Assembly (NCBI GenBank): GCA_027574665.1
Contig: CM050654.1
Coordinates: forward strand, 29,407,722 to 29,471,721
Source: Rhynochetos jubatus
Taxonomy: Eukaryota; Chordata; Aves; Eurypygiformes; Rhynochetidae
Direction: 5' to 3'
Length of the DNA stretch: 64,000 nucleotides
In this document: positions 1-11,324 of the stretch, in pieces
Numbering within the stretch: position 1 is the first letter of the stretch
How the letters are laid out: each line of letters opens with the position of its first letter
Made by a program: the position numbers and the translations under genes
The notes under the pieces: generated by a model
Seen by the model: only the letters and a program-made list of their open reading frames with translations
What the model was told of the DNA's origin: nothing
The model's database searches: none

Positions 1-59
1 TTTCTAAGAATCTCAGAAGTACTCACCCCTCTGTGCAAACACTTCCTATCACTAAGCCT

Positions 60-330
60 ATAATATGGGTGCCTGGAAAAAGTGCTCCTCTCACCCGTTT
101 GATTGTTAGATATCCTACTGCTGATCATTTCCTGGAGATCAGCATCTTCCCTAATGCTATGCAAAGCCAAGGCTTATAAAAGCGTGAATCATTAGGGCTA
201 TTTTGCCAAACCTTTAAGAAGGTGCTCCAGGGATTCACTGAGCCCATCGTTTATCTTCGGTTGTCTTAAGAGGTCAATCTGTAGCAAATGAGCAAGTGTA
301 AATTATGTTGCAGAAGCAATAGTGGATACA
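60..330. promoter_or_regulatory. Possible conserved non-coding element
   Basis: The block has the texture of vertebrate conserved enhancers: mixed composition without low-complexity runs, no repeat similarity, and clustered AT-rich homeodomain- and POU-like words (tgctatgcaaag near 154-165, aatcattag near 187-195). This is pattern judgement only; no alignment was possible. It could equally be ordinary unique intergenic DNA. Confidence 0.15.
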
Positions 331-751
331 TACTACACCAGAGACCCAATGCAACACAGAGTGTTGAGGATGGGGAGGCACAGTGGTGACACTGGCCTGG
401 ACCTAAAAATCAAAATTCACTAATCCATAAATTTAATTTTCCCATGTGACATATAATGTTAACAGAGGTATTTACAGTGTGGGCACCCACACTCGTTACG
501 GAAGATGATAAACATATTTTGAGCCAAGACTCCCCCACACAACCCCCAAACCATTAGCATTAATTTGAAATTCAGATGCTGCTTTCTTCAAGCCTCAGGA
601 CTAGAGTCAAACTGCTCCTCCAAAGCAAGAAAAATGTACTTAGTCATTGGAACCAGAACTTTTTGGGTTCATTTGTTTTCCAAGGTTATATCATTTCTTT
701 CCAGTACACTCAGCCTTTGCCCAGTGATTTCTTGCGTCTTTCAATCCAACA

Positions 752-774
752 CCCCCCCACCCACCCCCACCCCC
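752..774 (-). other. G-quadruplex motif (minus strand)
   Basis: The plus strand has C-runs of 7, 3, 5 and 5 bases separated by single A residues. The minus strand therefore reads four G-runs (5, 5, 3, 7) with one-base T loops. Four runs of at least three G with 1-nt loops is the configuration expected to form the most stable parallel G-quadruplexes. Whether it folds or acts in vivo is unknown. It may simply be a degenerate CCCCCA repeat. Confidence 0.75.
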
Positions 775-2599
775 AAATTAACTATTTCACATTTTGCAAA
801 TGGTCTGTTTAAAAACAGAAATAGAGATGTATCTGTCAGTATTCCTGTCACCAAGTGAAAGTGGTGCTTCACCAGCAAAAAGGCCTGTAGAACCCCCCAG
901 GAAAGGTACATAAATTTCACAATTACCCAGCATTTCAGTTTTGTAACTTCTGGACAGGAACAGCTAAGAAAAGAGCAATCATTTCATCTCCACACACAGA
1001 GAAAAGACAGTCTATTCTGATTGTAACTTAATAGGCAAGACTTGGTTGTTTTATTAAAAAATGGTTTACAGTGGAAAAATACTGTATGTTAATAATCAGC
1101 ATGTATTTTATGGGGCAAAATATTATAAAGCTACTTTATTTCAGGAAAAATCACTTATGATAGTCCCAACTTGTTTGGTCCTAGGACACTGTTTAAAACT
1201 GCTGTTGATTCGTGCTGCTTGATAGCCAGACCAGGCAGGTCTTAATAGCTTTAACTCAAGAGTGCAGAACTGCGGAGAATCCCTCAAAAGCAAAGGAAAT
1301 CAGGGACACACAAAGTCCAAAGCCCTGCAGGCACCAAGAACGACAGCAAAACAAGGCTGAGCGCCACATTGTACCTGAAGCCATGGTGTGCAGGCACGTG
1401 ACAGAGTCCCGCAGACTGTGCTCTGGGTTCAGACTGAGCCTGCCTTGGTTCACCCTAGCTTTTGGTGCTCTTCAGCTATGAGGAAGATCAGATTGAGGTT
1501 TACCTGCCCTGTAGGTCAATACCAGTGCTCCTATCTGTTTTCTGTCATTAATATGCAGAGGTCTACTTCTGTATTTGTGAAATACTTGCAGTAGAGTTAT
1601 GATGGTGCAATTTGACTACTGTTTTTAAAGCTTTCCTTTCCCTCTCTTTTATTTACATTATAGCACCTCTTATTCTCCCCTGCTCAGTAGACCTTGTCTG
1701 TGCTGAAGTTTCTCTGCAATTAAAAGGGCTGGTCAAGTAAAAGACTCACTTCTGCAGTAAAAGACTGAGTGTACAGCTCGTCATCTGAAAAAAAATTTGA
1801 TTGCTAAAATCTAGAGGCACCTTTTCAGTCCAGATCTATATGAACTACTGTGTGTGTGATTTGTAGGGAATTTTTTGATGTTTGAGGTTTCTGCTGGGTA
1901 ACGAAGAAAATGTATTCTTTCCCACTTTTCTCCTTTGGTACCTTCTCCTATCACGGTATTTTAAATTATTTCCCAAAGTTTTCCCATCAGTATTGCTCTC
2001 ACCACTCCACAGATTGTATGTTTTCCTTCTCAATCTCGAGCCCATTTTGTTTTTATATTTCTCTGATAATCTACAGAGGTCTTGATCAACATTTTTCAAT
2101 ACCTAGGTATTTCCCTTCAGTTTTTAACACTGCAATATAAGATTGGGGTCAATGGCATGGGGTGCTGTAAATTCACAGTAGGGGACTCTCTGTATGGCTA
2201 TGAACTCTTTCAGATCAGACAAAGGGAAGCAGTTGTAGAAAGTCAACCAGACAACCAAAGTCACAGCCAAAAAATTTCAGAACTGAAAACTTGATTTTTG
2301 GATCCCAAAATAAAATCATGATCAACTTTCACTAATTTAGTGCTTTGTAAAACCACTCTGAGGTGATTTTAGCAATCTTTTTTCATTGGTGAGCTTCTGA
2401 GTCTTAGTGCTATCAAATCTCACAATTTTATTGTCAATTATAAGATTTTTTATGTGTTCCCTTAGACGCCCTCATCTTGAGAATAGTGATAATCTTTGAT
2501 AATTTCAGCAGACATTTACAAAATAATGGAGTTTTTTACCTCTGATGGAAATGAGATATTAAAATGATTAATTTTAATGAATCCAACACTGAATGAGAA

Positions 2600-2720
2600 A
2601 TAAGCATATATTTATTCCAAAAGTTCCCTGCATTATTATTTCATAATCATTTTAATGGTCGAGGTCTATTTTCAAGTGTTTAGGCTGCTAATATTGGAGC
2701 GTCTTTAGAAAGTTCTGAAA
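2600..2720. promoter_or_regulatory. Possible conserved non-coding element, homeodomain-rich
   Basis: A run of TAAT/ATTA-type words (cattattatttcataatcat, ttttaatgg, gctaatatt) in otherwise non-repetitive sequence, lying just upstream of a CR1 insertion. Such clustering is common in developmental enhancers but is also expected by chance in AT-rich DNA. No conservation data were available. Confidence 0.15.
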
Positions 2721-2846
2721 GCTGAGAAAAACTGACCATAAATCAACAATGCCAAGCTGTTACAAAACTCCAGAAATTTTAATATGAGATAGATTATAGC
2801 CAGAAAATCACATGAAATAATTTTCCCACACAGGGCTGGTATAGAT

Positions 2847-3258
2847 TCACCTGGAATACCGTGTCAAGCTTTGGGGGCAAGGTACATGTGGAAGAAGTTC
2901 AAGGCATGTCAGTTCTCTGAGAGAATTGGGGTTGCTTAAAGAAATCAGAAAGAGGGCATTGATAAATTGCCAATGACCTGAAATGATACTGGAAAGATGA
3001 TAAAAATAATCCATTCTTCATATCCATAGCCTGTGGGATAAGGAGCAATGGGTTGAAAATTGCAGCAACATGCAGATTAGATGTTAAGAAACTTAATGTT
3101 AGAAAGATCAGTGAAATCCTTAACTAGACTACCTGGAGAAGCTGTGGAGGTCTTTAAGAACAAACCAGAGAGTCATCAATAATGGTATGGATTGGATTGC
3201 CCTGCCTTGAAGGTGGTGATAGATCATGTGACATCCTTCCCTATTATTATTCTTCATT
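2847..3258 (+). mobile_element. CR1 LINE 3' fragment, old and diverged
   Basis: The segment follows the 3' end of the avian CR1 ORF2 and its 3' UTR. It opens with a cctggaatac...gtgtcaagctttgggg phrase near 2850. The word 'aaggagcaatgggttgaaaa' lies near 3040-3060, followed by gcagattagat and gttaagaaactt. Then come 'gtggaggtctttaagaac' (about 3145-3162) and 'ctgccttgaaggtggtgat' near the end. Several internal segments are missing or heavily mutated relative to the family, and the final ATTCTATG repeats are not clear. CR1 is the dominant avian LINE, and 5' truncation is normal. This copy is inactive and looks considerably older than the 17.5 kb copy. Confidence 0.85.
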
Positions 3259-6200
3259 TTTCTAGAATATGGCTCTATTCTGTGCTTCACCCAGACCTTC
3301 AAACTGATTAAAATACATTGAAAGAGCCAATAGAGAAGGGAAATTTCAAGAGACTTTGGCCTCGTAAGAGGGAGAAGGAGGAGAATGCCTCCCATTTTTC
3401 AAGCAGCACTGGACAGAGCAGTATCTGTATGGTATGATCAGGACGTGAATACCTCAAGGGAGGATGTTAGCAGCAGTCTTCATTCTCCATTCCCCGATAT
3501 CACTGGAACGGTTTCTTCCTGTTACTAGTCCTATATTATCTCCTGTTTTCAATCCTGTCTCTTTATTCATTATTCACTATTCCCTTTGAAATGCTTTGAA
3601 ACACTGAATTTCCTGAACAAGATGCTGTTCATTCTCCTGGTGTGTCGATCAGGAGACCAAAGGAAAGTGAAAGAAAAATCCTGTTTTCAGACATGTCCTG
3701 CTCTGTTTGACTTTAATGGGAATTATACATGCATTTGAAATGAAGCTGTCTTGTTTAAATAGCAAAAGTGTGTGCAGCTGTTTGTTTGCTTAGCAAAGAA
3801 CCTGGAACTGAGAAGCTGTCTGACTGCATGCCCTCTGCAAGTTTATTGTAAGAGCAGATATGAAAACCAGGCACCAGGGCCTGTCAGGTACCAGGCATTT
3901 CAGCCATTGAAGGAAAGTTATCTCCTTCACACCAAAATGTTGTGAAGAATTTAAAAAAACCCATGTACTGGGAAAGCTGCTCTCTTGAACGTTTCTCTGT
4001 CTTAAGATGAAATAGTCCGTGTGCTTTAATAACAAGAGATAAATGATAACCTCTTGCAGTGCTTGTTATAATGAAGAACTACAATGGGTTCTTTCAGCGT
4101 CTGTGTAGCCATGTTACATCACAGCACTTCCACTGGAACACAACACAATTTAATTTCCTAAGAGGAAAGCAACAGGCATACAAAGCACATTTCAATCAGA
4201 ACTTGAACATATTTATGTGTTAAGAACAACACAATCTTCCTTCTTCAGTTCATGCATGAAACCTGATCCATACTGACCCACAAAACTCTATGCTGTCCAC
4301 TTGGGTACATTGCAACATGAAAATAACTGGACTGTAACTGTGGACACTATGTCAATGAAGATAGTGTTGCTTTTCAGTGCTGCTCTGAGTATCTTTTGAA
4401 TAATTCAATTCATCAAATGTAACCTTAGAGTAAGCAAATCTGCATTACAAAGGCATTGTTAATCACTCCTTATGAATGAAGGCTTGAGTCTTTTATTTAG
4501 GCTCTCGCTACAATTTTAGTTCTAATTATTAATTTTTTCTCTTCATTTAACACAAAATACTGGCACAATTATTTTACCATTAAACTATTTGAGAAATATA
4601 TATACCAACTTTCCCAAAAGAAACATTTTTAAATGATCCCATTTGGAAGGTGCTTCCTAACAATGTAATTGTTCTGTGATTTCCTCTGGCTATCCAATCC
4701 CCCAACAAATAAACACTATATTGATGCTCAAGGCCACTTATCAACTGCTAAAATTACTAAATTTAAAAAATCCATCGTGTCTCTAACCAAATTTCTCTTT
4801 TGCAATAGCATTACTCAGGTTCTGCAAAAAGAAAAAGGCAAAACCCTTTTTCTGGCAACTATATATTTGTTAGTATAACACTGAAAATTCAACACCCCAC
4901 CCCCTGCCTTTTCCAGTATTTTTCTGCTTTCTGCACACACCTTTCTTATCCACAAACACCTCTACAGTAACCTATTTCACTGCTTTAGATCTTTTTTTTT
5001 TGCATTACCTGAACAGCATTATTTTGTTTCTGCACCATGACCACATTATAAAGACAAAAATACTGAATAATTTGGATTAAAGAAGGAATCATCCATTTTC
5101 AGAGATGTATTTTCATGGGGATGATTTTGGCTTGTTGTAACCCTTGGTATAACCTCAATAGCCGTTCAACACCCTATGACCTTTCCACAATTCGCAAATA
5201 ACACAGTCTTGAATACTTTCAATTATATTTATTCCAACAGAACTAAGATTGCTTATGGAAATAAGACAAAGGTCGGTAAGTCAAGCGCTTTTGGAAATTT
5301 TAGCCCAGCCTTCTTCTGGGAAAAGTAAGCCTTATGCAAAGAAGATATTCCAGAAAATATAATGCACAGCACTGAACTTGTGGTGGTTAGGTCAGTAAGC
5401 TTCATTATCCCAAGAGGCACAGTGCTCACCTATTTCATTATGTAATAACCATAGTTATACTTTTTTTGTTTTTCCATTCTAGCATTATACCATCTCCACA
5501 ACAACATAAACCAAACAAGAACCAAGAACGCTTGTCCCACAACAGACATATGAGGGTTCATATCGGTATTGTAATTTGCAGTGGTGTAATTATGCCAGAA
5601 GACTTCTCAATGGATAAAAGCCTCCACAGTGATTTCTCCCTAGAAATTTACTTACAGGACAATGTGAAGAAGGAAAAGAAGGTGGGAAAGATGGGGAAGT
5701 CTATATCTATAACACTGAATTCTGTAAGCATGTAAATCCAGTCACAGTCTGACCCCTGGACAAGCTGCTCACTTGAGAACACTTCTCATCTGCACTGAGT
5801 AATGCAAAATGTGAGTATTAAATAAGGAGAATTAATTAGCGTAGAATGGAGGTGAGGATAATCTCATTTTATCGGATGACAAAAATTTTGTTTAGACTTG
5901 AGCAGAAAAGTGAATCCATTACAAGAACTGATAACACTAATGAGATGAAGGAAGGAAAATCATAGAAGGAACCTGTTTCGTAGAACAGAAACCAGAAACT
6001 GTAACCTAGACAATATGGACATCCAAAATGAAAGACAACAATGTGACACAAAAATATCTAACAAAAAACATAGCTGTTAAAAAAGTTATAATTATGTGAC
6101 TGTATAATGCAGATGCTGAATGAAGAAATCTATTTCTACTCTGAATTCTCTTATAATCTGCGGGATGTTTCTGAGTAGAGATTTTAAAAAGACACAATGA

Positions 6201-9200
6201 ATTATAGCAAGAATGTGAATGATTGAAGATAGTCTCCTAACTAGTATTTTCATAATGCAGTCTAATGATGTTGATGTGTTTTGTTGAAAGTAAAACAGGA
6301 TTGTACATCTTTTTAAAACAATTATAGATCTTCTAGAACAACATGTGTTAAAAAAAAAAAAAAAAAACAAAAACAGAAAAACAGAAAAACAAACTAAACA
6401 ACTGCTTCTTAGAAAAAAAAGTAATTGAATTGATCTGGATAACACATTGCTGTCTTTTTTTTTTAAAGGAGGCAGCAAACAGCAAGCATCACTGTTAGGA
6501 GCTAAAGGAGCTGTAGAATCAACCTTCTCCAGTCAGTTTTGATCTAGCATCATGGTGCTTTGCTTCCCCTCTTCTAAGATGTTAGCAAACTTTCAGCTCT
6601 GAGAAATAAATGCTGCTGGCTCCACTACTGATCTGCTAATTTGATGGGTAGGTCACATAAATTACTGGAGCCCTGTTCTCCCTCAGAAAAAGAAATAGTG
6701 GTCTGCTTGCCTCATATGGGTTCCCCTTCTCGGAAACTCTTTGGCTCAAGCATAGTCTCAGAAAGATATGGCACGACTCAGTGTGAACATGGACAATGTG
6801 ATCTTGTCCCTGACATCCTTTGTGTTGTGCTGCAGGGACCTAGCAGTAGTATTGGTATTTTGGTGCCACAGCAGTGGCTGAAACTCTCAGACTGGACATT
6901 CCCCAGTGACTCGTGTCTGAGGCCGTGGGTATTCTCCAAACATACCAACCAGATTCAGTTTTGCACAAAAGCCAACCGAGTTGGTGTGTTCCCTGGAGTT
7001 ATTCTCTGTTGTACTTGCCTGAGGAGGAGAGCTCAAACCCTTACTCCATTGAATGGCTCAGAGGAACCAACAGGCTGCAAGGCACTCCAGGGTGTCACCA
7101 CCATTCCTGGTGGAGTTGTTTTACCTTTTAAATAGTACTAGTCACTGGAACACATAGCTGCTCAGATATTAACCACTCTGGAAGTAAACATATTTTTTTT
7201 TAAGTAGTGAAACTAGATATCTAGTGTTAGATGACAACTCATTGATACTTTTCTTTAGATTAATATTTTGGATTTAGACAGTTCATGTACACCAGTGCTA
7301 CAATAGGTACTTAAGTGTTCTCCCTGTATCTAGTCCATTATATTTGGATGAAAACACCTCTGATGAGAAAGTGAGTCAATGATGCCATTTTCACAGACAA
7401 TGCCCTACAACACTGATATCTTGATAGTCCCTGATGAATAAAAGTCATCACCTGTATGTCGTTGTGTATGCCAATCAACCAGAATGTGAAGCATTTTTCA
7501 CAGAAAAGATTTCTTAGCGTATGCTTCAGTTATCAATGTGGCATTTCCATTTATTCTCTCAGCTTATTTAAAAAATAAAAGACACTGTCAGATCAAATTT
7601 GACATTATAAATAGAATTTTTTTAGTCAAGAATCTGAGAACGCTTGAAGGATAAAATAAATGTGTGTATAAAGACTAATAATTTTTTCTATTAAATTTAT
7701 ATTCATTTTCCCAGGAATATTTTTAATGACAATCGAAATATAGTTCATTTAAAGGCATAAATATAATACTAGCCCTATTTTCAAACAAAAAGGCTTGAAA
7801 GGAACATTGGTGCTTTCTCATGATACTACTCTAATTTTATAAAATCACAGTAAAATGCAAAACTTCTAGTGTGCAATTTCAAAAGTTAAATATGACTAAA
7901 TGAAATTACTCTTCTGTTTTCCCTATTCTTGCTCTTCCTCTTCTAGATGGTATAATTGGCCAAATAACAGAAAAGAGAAGGCTTTACATATTCTCTACAT
8001 TATATAGATATGTATCCCATATGTATAAGTGGATATATTTTATCCCAATTAGACTGTATAAAGTACAGATCAAACAAGCAAACCCAGTAATAAGAGTTAC
8101 AAGCAAATCTACTACCAAGGGTTAAATTTTGCATTTTTCCTTACCCTCAACAGAGTTAGGACTAAGCCCAGTAAACTGAATAGGAGCTTGTGCCGTGCCT
8201 ATGTTCACTGAAAGTTGCTCTGGACAGTTACGCAGTAGGAACTGAGATTAAAATCAAGTGGGGGAAACACTACTGCCTATGAACAGGTGACAAGTCTCCT
8301 TTTCACCTTCATAGAAACTGAAACACCAGTACATCCTTAGTACCCTTTCTGCTCCAAATGGATGCTGCTCTGTTGTGTACTCTGTTCTGTTTTGAATGCC
8401 GATAGTTGTGCTCACGTCCTCATTGCTACTGCATCTAAGCACCTTCAACATACTTATTAAATATTCTATCACCTGAAACCTACTTGCTTCTAATCTTTTT
8501 CCAAGGATGCACTGAAATGTTATCTGGTGATTATTTAGGTTTATTTCACTATGTTACATTAAGATACTCTATTTTAAACATAGAATGGAAAATCAAAGAG
8601 TGGGACCTCACATGGTATCAAAGTTTTTTTCCTTGTGTCCCTCCTAGAACTGCATGCCCCACAATGAATACTCAAGCCAAGCGAAGCATTTTATGATGGA
8701 AAAATGTGGGGTTGAGTCTAAAATGACCTTCTTGTTTTCCTCTTCTATCAGCAGAGGGAAAAGTTTTGACTTTCACACAGCAAATGAAGAAAGAACTTTA
8801 CCCAGCCAGTTGCTAAACATGCACATTCACAAGTGCTTAAATCCCACCCAGTAACCATGCACGTCCCTCTTCATGGAAAGCTGCAGGAGATATGAGCCTG
8901 TTCTGTCCACATTTCCAGCTGACCAAAAGCTTCAGGACTGTATTAGTGCTAGAAGATATAATATCTTCTGTGAAGAGGCGAGGCATATTAGCTCATATTC
9001 AGAATGACACTGACTCAGTCTCATGCTTCTTGTCTGCTTGAGGTCTGGTCAGAGTCTCTGGGCTCTGGACTGCAGCGCATGCTGTACCCGGCGTGACTGC
9101 GCAGCTCTCAGGCTGAGGAAGGGTATCGCACTTGGGTGTTAAGTCCAGAGTTTACAAGGCTTTGATTACCTTCGCTACACAAAATATTTTTCTGTTCCTT

Positions 9201-9239
9201 TATGGGTCGCCTGATCTTGAACTACAAAAGCCTGAAATT
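3259..9239. other. Non-coding stretch, no gene recognised
   Basis: Unique AT-rich DNA with no supportable gene. The largest open frame, 6641-7135 on plus (164 codons), encodes a peptide with no recognisable domain and no splice or promoter context, so it is treated as chance. An A-rich tract lies at 6350-6395. A phrase resembling an ancient amniote repeat, gactttaatgggaatt, occurs at 3709-3724. From about 7540 to 8060 the sequence is very AT-rich. A small CpG-containing patch is present around 9070-9130. Confidence 0.6.
6350..6395 (+). repeat. A-rich low-complexity tract
   Basis: Seventeen consecutive A residues are followed by imperfect A(n)C and (acagaaaa) units. It could be a poly(A) tail of a retroposed sequence, but no recognisable retroposon body lies immediately upstream, so it is called simple repeat only. 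Confidence 0.8.
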
Positions 9240-9365
9240 GTCAACCTGTTTAAATTAATAGCAGCTTTATCAGCCCATTATTTCCAACATCTGGCTAATA
9301 ATGCAGAGCAATAGCTGTTAGGTAATAACGTTAGTTTCTGATTAGAAAAGCTAACATTATACTAG
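9240..9365. promoter_or_regulatory. TAAT-rich island, possible enhancer
   Basis: In about 125 bp there are roughly seven TAAT/ATTA or ATTAG words (cccattatt, gctaataatg, ggtaataac, gattag, taacattat), plus an E-box-like catctgg. The neighbouring sequence is not a simple repeat. Clusters like this are typical homeodomain target sites in conserved vertebrate enhancers. Function here is inference only. Confidence 0.2.
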
Positions 9366-11324
9366 CAATAAATTTTGTTCACACTGCAGCAAAGGTGCAT
9401 CAGATCTGAGATTTGGGAAGGACTCTGCAATACCCAAAATAAACAAGCCCAAGACAACAATAGTAATGACACAGGTGCATTAAAAAGAAAACTGATGCAT
9501 AACAGAAACCAAAGAGAAAATTTCTGTTTCCAGATTCTCCACAGCACATAATCAGCCTCCACCACATTATCCCATGCTGTGGCCAGCTCAGTGGGAATTT
9601 GACTGCTTTTGGAGAAAGATGATGTTCATCTGGAACAGACATTCCAATTCAGCCCTGTCTTAGTCATTCAGCATGGGTTCACTCTTTATTTTTGCTCTCA
9701 TCTTCCACTACTGACTTCCCACGATAAAGACTTTTTCAGGTGAAAGCTGTCTGCAGAAGGAGCTTCAAACCTGAAAGGTTTTCTAGATCCCTGTAACATC
9801 AGAATGTTGCCCCTATCAAACGGGCTTCTGAGGAGTAAAGGCTTCTAATTTCTCATCCTGGACTTAGTAGGAATTATTCAATTTTACAACCAAGCTTTCT
9901 TTGGCTGCTACTGATGCTAGAAATAAAAGCAGTTTAAAATTCATGAGGGGCATCTGACTATTTTCCATTTCTAGCTGAGGACTGAATTCTGCTCTCTTCA
10001 GTCACGCTCAGAACACCGGTGTGCAAAGCAGTGCCACTGAAATGAGTCATTTACGCCAACTATGGTTCCAACTGGAAGCTCCCCTAAACTACCGAAATTC
10101 ATTGCACCAGCTCCACAAACCCAGTGCCTCTTCATGATTAGAGGACACAGTGAGAAACAACAAGGAAGTATAACTGAGACAGAACATTAGATGCTAGAAA
10201 GTTAAGGGTAGCAAAACAAGGCCACAGGCAAGATACTTCTGCAAAGGATTGGCTGTCCTTGGGTGAGCCTCCTTGAACAGAGCACCATGAGGTGCTGAGA
10301 ACGAGTGTCTGGAGCACACTTCCGACTGCAAAGACTGACAAAGCACTAGAAGATCTTCTGCTGGATGGACTTGTCAACCAGGAGGTCATTTCTTTAGGAG
10401 GAATGACTGCAGATAAATACCCAATAAAAGGATTTTCAGATTGTAGTCAGGCACAGCACTAGTCCTGATAAATCACGCTGATAAGACAAAGGTTTACTCT
10501 GTGTGACTGACCTGAGATCATCAACTGTCTTGTAGAGTATAGCTGAGCTGCTTAAATGTCCTATAGCATCTGAACATCTGTCTGACTCCAGTATGTATTT
10601 AATAGCTCCCTCCTCACCTCTATTCCCTCTGCTTTCAATTTTGAAGTGTGGGGTTCTTTCACATAGTGCTTCTCTCATCTTGGTTAGGCACTTCCAAGGA
10701 CCTTGCTCTGCTTCTCATGAGTGTTTAGTGTTGGTGAGGCTGACTTGAGGTCTCTGGGATTCAATCTTCTATTAGGGTTACTAGCAGCTAAAAAGCACAG
10801 GAAGCTTTTGAAATCCTAGTTGAAAAGAATACCAGTGAAGAGGGGACTTTGGCCACCTTTAGGCTGCATCTTTGAAGATACTGATAGTACTCAAGCAAGA
10901 ACATGAAGGTCACTTCAGAAAGTCAGACCTTCAGATATTGCCTGGTACAATTTCATAGACTGAAGAAAACATTTCACCTACAAGAAACCCCTTCCAAGGA
11001 AGAGGGTGAGGGAATAGCAGAAAAAAACCACCAGGAAAATAAATAAATTAAAAAGCAAACAGAAAAAAATATCTACACATACCTGTCTTCTTGAATGCCC
11101 TCTCCCTGGAAGAATATTGACAAAAAATTCTCAGGCTCAAATATAGACTCTCTTGAAATGCTCAGATAAGTGATTGATTTATCATTTATTTTTAATGTGG
11201 AAAAGAGATATAAAAAGAAATAACATATTTAAGGCCTGATCCCACACCTGCACCTTTCTGTAGAGGGAATGAGTCAGTGTAACTGTTTGAAATTTAAGCA
11301 TCAGTTGAAAAGGTTTTGGAAGAG
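9366..11324. other. Non-coding stretch, no gene recognised
   Basis: No supportable gene. Short antisense frames (for example 10138-10389) have no recognisable content. An ancient amniote repeat signature lies near 9983-10060, and another phrase, ggcctgatcccacacctgca, lies near 11233-11252. The remainder is unremarkable unique sequence. Confidence 0.55.
9983..10060. repeat. Probable ancient amniote interspersed repeat fragment
   Basis: The segment contains 'tgaattctgctctcttcag' then 'caccggtgtgcaaagcagtg', 'ccactgaaatgagtcattta' and 'cgccaac'. This phrase order resembles old amniote repeats containing 'ttctgctctc...acaccggtgtaa...ccactgaagtcaatgg...tttacgcc'. The match is from memory and diverged, so the family name is left open. 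Confidence 0.35.

Larger units (their letters stand above)
1..2846. other. Non-coding single-copy stretch, no gene recognised
   Basis: AT-rich sequence without a supportable gene. Short open frames overlap on both strands (for example 565-858 plus, 1845-2099 minus) but have no recognisable domain or splice context. The stretch holds a C-rich quadruplex-forming tract near 752-774, an E-box (CACGTGAC) at about 1396, and two blocks (about 60-330 and 2600-2720) whose texture resembles conserved non-coding DNA. Nothing else was seen. Confidence 0.6.

Noticed and set aside
6092-6478. 128-codon minus frame with a phenylalanine run
   Set aside because: The phenylalanine run is the A-rich tract at 6350-6395 read in reverse. 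Low complexity, not a gene.
6641-7135. 164-codon open frame on plus
   Set aside because: No recognisable domain, signal peptide or splice context, and the composition looks random. The length is compatible with chance in 64 kb scanned in six frames.
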